Of a DNA stretch of 10,942 nt, positions 6,701 through 10,942 are shown piece after piece. The notes beneath the pieces are model-generated. The model was not told the origin of the DNA. It did not search any database and saw only the letters and a list, made by a program, of their open reading frames with translations. Made by a program: the position numbers and the translations under genes. Location of the stretch: assembly GCA_017435025.1 (NCBI GenBank), contig JAFSFU010000021.1, positions 1 to 10,942 on the forward strand, given 5' to 3'. Numbering within the stretch: the first letter of the stretch is position 1; each line of letters opens with the position of its first letter. The stretch is from Lachnospiraceae bacterium (GTDB lineage Bacteria; Bacillota_A; Clostridia; Lachnospirales; Lachnospiraceae).

Positions 6701-7966
6701 ATGAAAGATCAAAAAAAGATTCTGGGATTTCCATTCCCATTATATTGTATTGTGTTTCTATTGACAGCCGCCTGTATGGCGGCTGATTGTATTCCGAAGA
6801 GTCTTGTTTCGGCATTCCTTGTTTTGATGGTATTCGGGGAAGGATTGAATACGCTTGGAAATACAATTCCGGTAGTAAAGACCTATCTGGGCGGTTCGGT
6901 TATTTGCATTCTGGGCGCTGCTGTGATTCGGGCGGTGGGAGTGATTCCGGATCAGACGTATGAAACATTGAATTATTTTGTGAACGATAGCGGGTTTTTG
7001 GTATTCTATATTGCTGCATTGATTACCGGGAGTTTGTTCAATATTGACAGAGATTTGCTTCTTAGAGCGACGGTGAGACTTTTGCCTGTAGCACTGACAG
7101 CTCTTGCTGTAGGAATCCTTACTTCCGGTGTGTTGGGAATCCTTTTGGGAAATGGTTTTTGGGGAGGAATCCTTTATATGGGTGTGCCAATGACCAGCGG
7201 TGGTATGACGGCCGGAACCGTCCCGTTATCCGGAATTTATGCGGGGGCATTGGGAGCAAATGCATCCGAGATGTTGACAAAAATGGCTCCGGCGACAGTT
7301 CTAGGCAATTGCGTAGCGATCATTTTCGGTGGCCTTCTGAATAACTATGGAAGAAAACATCCGGAATTGACCGGAAACGGTATGCTGGTAAATGATGGAC
7401 GAACGGTAAAGAAACCGAAACCGATGAAGCCAACGTTTGGGCTTTTGTGTACCGGTATGGTCATTGCATTTGCATTTTATCAACTGGGTGCACTGCTGAA
7501 TCATTATATTTCCGTTGTTCCGACTTATGCATGGATGATCGTAGCGGTGGTCCTGGTGAAAGGAACCGGAATTATGACAGAGGAGCTGGAAGATGCAGCG
7601 CGTGAGTGGGGGCAGTTTGCTATCCATAGCTGGACAGCAGCGGCACTTGCCGGAATCGGTTTTACATTGATCGATTTAAATACGATTTTGAAAACACTGA
7701 CACCATTTTATCTGCTTGCAGTGATCCTGATTGTAGCGGTGATCACGTTGACTGCGGCAATTTTGGGAAAAATGGCAGGATTCTATCCGTTGGAGTCAGC
7801 CATCGCGGCTGGTATGTGCACGACCAATATGGGTGGTTCCGGAAATGTGGCAGTATTGAGCAGCGCACATCGAATGGAGCTTCTGCCGTTTGCGCAGATT
7901 GTAACAAGATCATGCGGGGCGTTGATGCTGACCATTGGAGGAATTCTGGTTCAGATTGTTGGATAA
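6701..7966 (+). CDS. 2-hydroxycarboxylate transporter family (citrate/malate type) carrier
   Basis: 421-aa polytopic membrane protein with about eleven hydrophobic segments, starting at ATG 6701 with GGGAG at 6689-6693. It matches the 2HCT family (CitS, CitP, MleP), which takes up citrate, malate or related acids with Na+ or H+, or by exchange. The second reentrant-loop motif is canonical: GGSG at 378-381 followed by NVAVLSSAHRMELLPFAQI and Arg403, in the region where CitS binds substrate carboxylate. The first loop reads SGGMTAGTVPLS (GG at 167-168), aligning to the family's GGxG..PLS, but with Thr instead of the second-motif Gly. A perfect 8-bp inverted repeat lies early in the gene (6765-6785). 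Family assignment is good; the actual substrate (citrate, malate, other) is open. It lies 18 bp after greA and 35 bp before the acyltransferase gene. Confidence 0.88.
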   Translation: MKDQKKILGFPFPLYCIVFLLTAACMAADCIPKSLVSAFLVLMVFGEGLNTLGNTIPVVKTYLGGSVICILGAAVIRAVGVIPDQTYETLNYFVNDSGFLVFYIAALITGSLFNIDRDLLLRATVRLLPVALTALAVGILTSGVLGILLGNGFWGGILYMGVPMTSGGMTAGTVPLSGIYAGALGANASEMLTKMAPATVLGNCVAIIFGGLLNNYGRKHPELTGNGMLVNDGRTVKKPKPMKPTFGLLCTGMVIAFAFYQLGALLNHYISVVPTYAWMIVAVVLVKGTGIMTEELEDAAREWGQFAIHSWTAAALAGIGFTLIDLNTILKTLTPFYLLAVILIVAVITLTAAILGKMAGFYPLESAIAAGMCTTNMGGSGNVAVLSSAHRMELLPFAQIVTRSCGALMLTIGGILVQIVG

Positions 7967-8001
7967 AAGAAAGGGGCCTGCGTTATCACAGGTGAGGGAC
8001 T

Positions 8002-9231
8002 ATGAGTACGAAAGAGACAAAAAAGAAAAAAGAAAAATGGATGAAGCGCCGTCATTATGTGGTGCGCGATCTGGCATTCTTAATCTTACATCCGTATGCC
8101 AAATGGAAATATGGAATTAAAGCAGAGCGATTTGAAGAGCAGGGAAAGAGACCATATTTGATCCTGATGAATCACCAGACTGCATTTGACCAGTTTTTTG
8201 TTGGAATCTCTTTTAAGGGACCGGTTTATTACCTGGCGACCGAGGATATTTTTTCTATTGGATGGGTATCGTCCCTGATTCGCTGGCTGGTGGCTCCAAT
8301 TCCGATCAAGAAGCAGGCAACGGATGTAACTGCCGTGATGAATTGTATCCGCGTCGCAAAAGAGGGAGGAACGATTGCCATTGCGCCGGAAGGAAACCGT
8401 ACATACAGCGGTAAGACCTGCTATATGAGCCCGGCAATCACGGTTCTTGCAAAGAAGATGAAACTTCCGATCGCATTATACCGGATTGAGGGCGGTTACG
8501 GTGTTCAGCCTCGTTGGAGTGATGTGGTGCGAAAGGGAAAGATGCGTGCCTATGTATCGGAAGTGATCGAGCCGGAAGAATTTGCAGGGATGAGCAATGA
8601 AGAACTGTATGATCGAATCCAGAAGGGATTGTATGTGGATGAAGGTACAGCAGAAGGTGAGTTCCGTTCGGATAAGAGAGCAGAATACCTGGAGCGTGCT
8701 GTGTATGTGTGTCCATACTGTGGTCTTTCTGAGTTTGAAAGCCATGGAAATGAGATTGAATGTAAAAAGTGTCACAGAAAAATTACATACGGAACAGATA
8801 AATGGCTGGCAGGAAACGGGTTCGAGTTTCCATTTGATTTTGTAGGCGACTGGTACGATTATCAGGAACAGTTTATCAATTCTCTCAATTTGCTGGAATA
8901 CACAGAAACTCCGGTATATGTGGATAAAGCGAATGTGTCGGAAGTGATCGTGTATAAGAATAAGCGTCCGATGCGAAAGAATGCAAAGATCAGCTTGTAT
9001 GGTGATCGGGTTGTGTTCGATGAAGACGGAAAAGACCCGATGATATTCCCGTTCTCTGAAGTGACGGCTGCTGCCGTTCTTGGAAAGAATAAGCTGAATT
9101 TATATCATGATAAGAAGGTATACCAGTTGAAGGGCGATAAGCGATTCAATGCATTGAAGTATGTAAACTTCTACTATCGCTACAAAAATATCTGCAGAGG
9201 TGACGAGAATGGAAAATTTTTGGGACTTTAG
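8002..9231 (+). CDS. PlsC-like acyltransferase fused to a zinc ribbon and PH-like domain
   Basis: 409-aa protein; ATG 8002 follows AGGTGAGGG (7990-7998). Residues ~15-215 form a lysophospholipid acyltransferase domain: LMNHQTAFDQ provides the HX4D catalytic motif (His58, Asp63) and APEGNRTYSG the glycerol-3-phosphate/lysophosphatidate-binding motif (Glu130, Arg133), with PIPIKKQ between them. The N-terminus is strongly basic (KETKKKKEKWMKRRH), suited to a membrane surface. Residues 237-257 hold a four-cysteine zinc ribbon (C237, C240, C254, C257; CPYCG and CKKCH). Residues ~310-400 are beta-rich and end in a helix (KISLYGDRVVF, IFPFSEVTAAAVLG, FNALKYVNFYYRYK), resembling a bacterial PH/GRAM-like module. 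It probably acylates a lysolipid at the membrane, but the added domains suggest something more specialised than housekeeping PlsC. Its 3' end overlaps the next gene by 23 bp. Confidence 0.85.
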   Translation: MSTKETKKKKEKWMKRRHYVVRDLAFLILHPYAKWKYGIKAERFEEQGKRPYLILMNHQTAFDQFFVGISFKGPVYYLATEDIFSIGWVSSLIRWLVAPIPIKKQATDVTAVMNCIRVAKEGGTIAIAPEGNRTYSGKTCYMSPAITVLAKKMKLPIALYRIEGGYGVQPRWSDVVRKGKMRAYVSEVIEPEEFAGMSNEELYDRIQKGLYVDEGTAEGEFRSDKRAEYLERAVYVCPYCGLSEFESHGNEIECKKCHRKITYGTDKWLAGNGFEFPFDFVGDWYDYQEQFINSLNLLEYTETPVYVDKANVSEVIVYKNKRPMRKNAKISLYGDRVVFDEDGKDPMIFPFSEVTAAAVLGKNKLNLYHDKKVYQLKGDKRFNALKYVNFYYRYKNICRGDENGKFLGL

Positions 9232-10585
9232 TGTATGGGGAACATTTAATTTATTTTCAGTGCTGTTGGTGAGTCTGTTGGTGGCGAATATTTTAAAAAG
9301 AAGCATCCGTCCGCTGCATGATTCCCTGATTCCGACTTCTGTGCTGGGCGGTGGTCTGTTGATCGTAGTTGCAGGATTTTACAAACTGTTTACCGGAGAT
9401 GTGATGTTTGACACTGCATTTTTCGGTGGAAAAGGAACAACAAACCTTGAATTGATTACATACCATGCATTGGCTCTTGGCTTTATCGCATCTGCCTTTA
9501 AAAAGAACGATGAGAAGATGACGAAGCAGCGTACCATTGAGATTTTCAATACCGGTGTGACAACGGTAGCAACTTATCTCATGCAGGCAATTCTCGGTTT
9601 TGTGATTTCCATGATTGCTGTGCTCGTAATGAAAGATTTCTTTATTGCAGCAGGCGTTCTGCTTCCGTTTGGATATGGACAGGGAACCGGTCAGGCATTG
9701 AATTACGGCGGAATTTACGAGACTCAGTTTGGTTTTGTTGGGGGCAAGAGTTTTGGCCTGACAATCGCGGCGTTGGGTTTCATTTGTGCAAGCTTTGGCG
9801 GTGTTGTGCATCTGAATGTATTGAAGCGCAAAGGCAAAGTGAAGACGCAGAAGCACAGAGAAGGTGCAATCCAGTCTGAGCAGATCCAGGCAGAAAATGA
9901 GATCCCGATGCAGGAGAGCATTGATAAGATGACGATTCAGATTGCTCTGATCACAGGAGCCTATCTGTTGGCGTATGTACTTATGTATTGTTTGGGCTTG
10001 CTGCTCCCGGGAATGAAATCGGTTGTATATGGTTTTAACTTCCTGTTAGGTGTTCTGACTGCGACTGTGATCAAAGTCGTGATGAACTGGCTTAGAAAGA
10101 AAAACTATATTCATAGAGAATATACGAATAATTTCCTGATGACACGTGCCAGCAACTTTTTCTTTGACGTGATGGTAGTTGCCGGTATCGCAGCAATCCG
10201 CCTAGGCGTACTGGAAAACTACTGGGGAATCATTCTGATCATGGGTGTGGTTGGTATGTTTGCAACTTACGGTTACAATTATCTGGTTGCCAAGGTATTA
10301 TTCCCGTCTTACCGGGAGGAACAGTTCTTGACTATGTATGGCATGCTGACCGGTACAGCCAGCACAGGCATTATTTTGCTTCGTGAGATTGATGGTGACT
10401 TCAAGTCACCGGCATCGGATAACATGGTGTATCAGAACTTTCCGGCTATGGTATTCGGTTTCCCGTTGATGCTTTTAGCGACACTGGCTCCGGTGAAACC
10501 GATGCTGACATTGCTCATTTTGATTGCATTCTTTGCAGTAATGAATGTGATTTTGTTCAGGAGTTTGATTTTTAAGAAGAATTGA
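9209..10585 (+). CDS. ESS-family (GltS-like) sodium:glutamate symporter homologue
   Basis: 458-aa polytopic membrane protein. The start at ATG 9209 is preferred over GTG 9200 because AGAGG at 9196-9200 overlaps the GTG but gives 8-nt spacing to the ATG; the start lies inside the acyltransferase gene, implying coupled translation. Two similar halves of hydrophobic segments flank a charged cytoplasmic loop (about residues 210-250, Lys/Glu/Gln-rich). The first half has the glycine-rich reentrant motif FGYGQGTGQA (154-163) and SFGLTIAALGFICASFGG; the second has TASTGIILLREIDGD (from about 383) and VFGFPLMLLATLAP. These features match the ESS family, whose founder GltS imports glutamate with Na+. 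It is longer than E. coli GltS (401 aa) mostly through the loop, and may carry another anionic substrate. The TGA stop (10583-10585) abuts the downstream palindrome. Confidence 0.72.
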   Translation: MENFWDFSVWGTFNLFSVLLVSLLVANILKRSIRPLHDSLIPTSVLGGGLLIVVAGFYKLFTGDVMFDTAFFGGKGTTNLELITYHALALGFIASAFKKNDEKMTKQRTIEIFNTGVTTVATYLMQAILGFVISMIAVLVMKDFFIAAGVLLPFGYGQGTGQALNYGGIYETQFGFVGGKSFGLTIAALGFICASFGGVVHLNVLKRKGKVKTQKHREGAIQSEQIQAENEIPMQESIDKMTIQIALITGAYLLAYVLMYCLGLLLPGMKSVVYGFNFLLGVLTATVIKVVMNWLRKKNYIHREYTNNFLMTRASNFFFDVMVVAGIAAIRLGVLENYWGIILIMGVVGMFATYGYNYLVAKVLFPSYREEQFLTMYGMLTGTASTGIILLREIDGDFKSPASDNMVYQNFPAMVFGFPLMLLATLAPVKPMLTLLILIAFFAVMNVILFRSLIFKKN

Positions 10586-10861
10586 TATTTCATTCAGTGA
10601 TGTAAGTTGTATCATTTCATTTAATCATTAGATTATAAAGTAAATGCAGTATTTTCAAACATGCTTCGTTTTCGGATTTTGTCCGTGCATCGATGATCAG
10701 CTGCTCTGCTAACTCGCTCCTACGGAGCTCAGACAGAGCGCCGCAGCTGAAATTAGCATAGACAAAATCTTGAAAGCCTTGCAAATCGTTTGAAGAATAC
10801 TGCATTTATTTTTATAATCCAACAATTGAATGTGAAAGAAACTTACATCTGAATGAAATAT
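10585..10861. repeat. ~277-nt imperfect palindrome (second long-hairpin or MITE-like element)
   Basis: The arms are imperfect reverse complements from end to end, centred at 10722-10723. The ends are a perfect 13-bp inverted repeat (ATATTTCATTCAG at 10585-10597, CTGAATGAAATAT at 10849-10861). Further pairing blocks are ATGTAAGTT, GATTATAAA, TAAATGCAGTATT, TTCAAAC, GATTTTGTC and CAGCTGC, closing on GCTCC-TAC-GGAGC. TA dinucleotides at 10586-10587 and 10859-10860 are symmetric, so a TA target duplication is possible. A 62-codon minus-strand frame inside (10617-10805) has no ribosome site and follows from the arm sequence; I do not call it a gene. Except for the first ~10 nt at the left end, the sequence differs from the palindrome at 821-1060, so it is probably a different family. 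Confidence 0.85.
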
Positions 10862-10896
10862 GCATGGAACATACACACGAGAGGTTCGTTTTTTAT

Positions 10897-10942
10897 TGTG
10901 ATATTTTGTTTGAGTAAGATTAAAAGTGTCTATTAGAAAATC
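10897..10942. repeat. Partial second copy of the 821-1060 palindrome, cut by window end
   Basis: The last ~46 bases resemble the outer end of the first palindrome. Read rightward they share TGTGATATT, TTGAGTAA, GAT-AAAAG, TCT and TAGAAAATC in the same order as the reverse complement of about 1010-1060, with a few small gaps and substitutions. A weaker match to the left arm (821-864) is also seen, as expected for a palindrome. The better match to the right arm suggests inverted orientation relative to copy A. The stretch 10862-10896 between the two elements shows nothing recognisable. Confidence 0.6.

Noticed and set aside
10617..10805. 62-codon minus-strand reading frame inside the second palindrome
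   Set aside because: No ribosome site before its ATG, and its whole length lies within the inverted arms, whose pairing explains the sequence.
1..10942. CRISPR arrays, tRNA or rRNA genes, complete insertion sequences
   Set aside because: No regularly spaced direct repeats, no cloverleaf-like sequence and no transposase frame were found on either strand.

Overview
The window looks like chromosomal DNA of a low-to-moderate GC Gram-positive anaerobe of the class Clostridia, most likely Lachnospiraceae. This is inferred from strong AGGAGG-type ribosome sites, extended -10 promoters, and the style of the MalQ, BmrCD-like and 2HCT/ESS proteins; no rRNA or other marker gene is present to fix it. 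All eight genes read rightward on the + strand.

Layout. (1) 1-811: the 3' end of a 4-alpha-glucanotransferase gene (malQ) with an unusual alanine-rich then acidic C-terminal tail, followed 2 bp later by an 85-aa acidic protein I do not recognise. (2) 812-1186: a gene-free gap, mostly filled by a ~240-nt imperfect palindrome, then an extended -10 promoter. (3) 1187-4859: two overlapping genes for a heterodimeric ABC exporter of the BmrC/BmrD (TM287/288) type. Their NBD motifs are complementary: one subunit has the canonical LSGGQ but Asp at the catalytic-Glu position, the other has the catalytic Glu but a deviant LSTGE signature. (4) 4875-10585: a second extended -10 promoter, then five closely spaced genes: a six-TM GGDEF diguanylate cyclase, a GreA-type transcript cleavage factor, a 2-hydroxycarboxylate (citrate/malate type) transporter, a PlsC-like acyltransferase fused to a zinc ribbon and a PH-like C-terminal domain, and an ESS (GltS-like) sodium:glutamate symporter homologue. 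Gaps are 78, 18 and 35 bp, and the last junction overlaps by 23 bp, so co-transcription is plausible. (5) 10586-10942: no gene. It holds a second ~277-nt imperfect palindrome that abuts the stop codon of the symporter gene, then the first ~46 nt of what looks like another copy of the first palindrome's end, running off the window.

How the genes fit together: the ABC pair probably exports amphipathic or drug-like compounds. The five-gene block joins a second-messenger enzyme, a lipid-modifying enzyme and two secondary carboxylate/amino-acid carriers; a common physiological role is not evident from sequence. The least ordinary content is the set of long palindromic repeats (two complete, one cut by the window edge), which look like MITE-type dispersed elements or long-hairpin RNAs, and the acyltransferase/zinc-ribbon/PH-like fusion.
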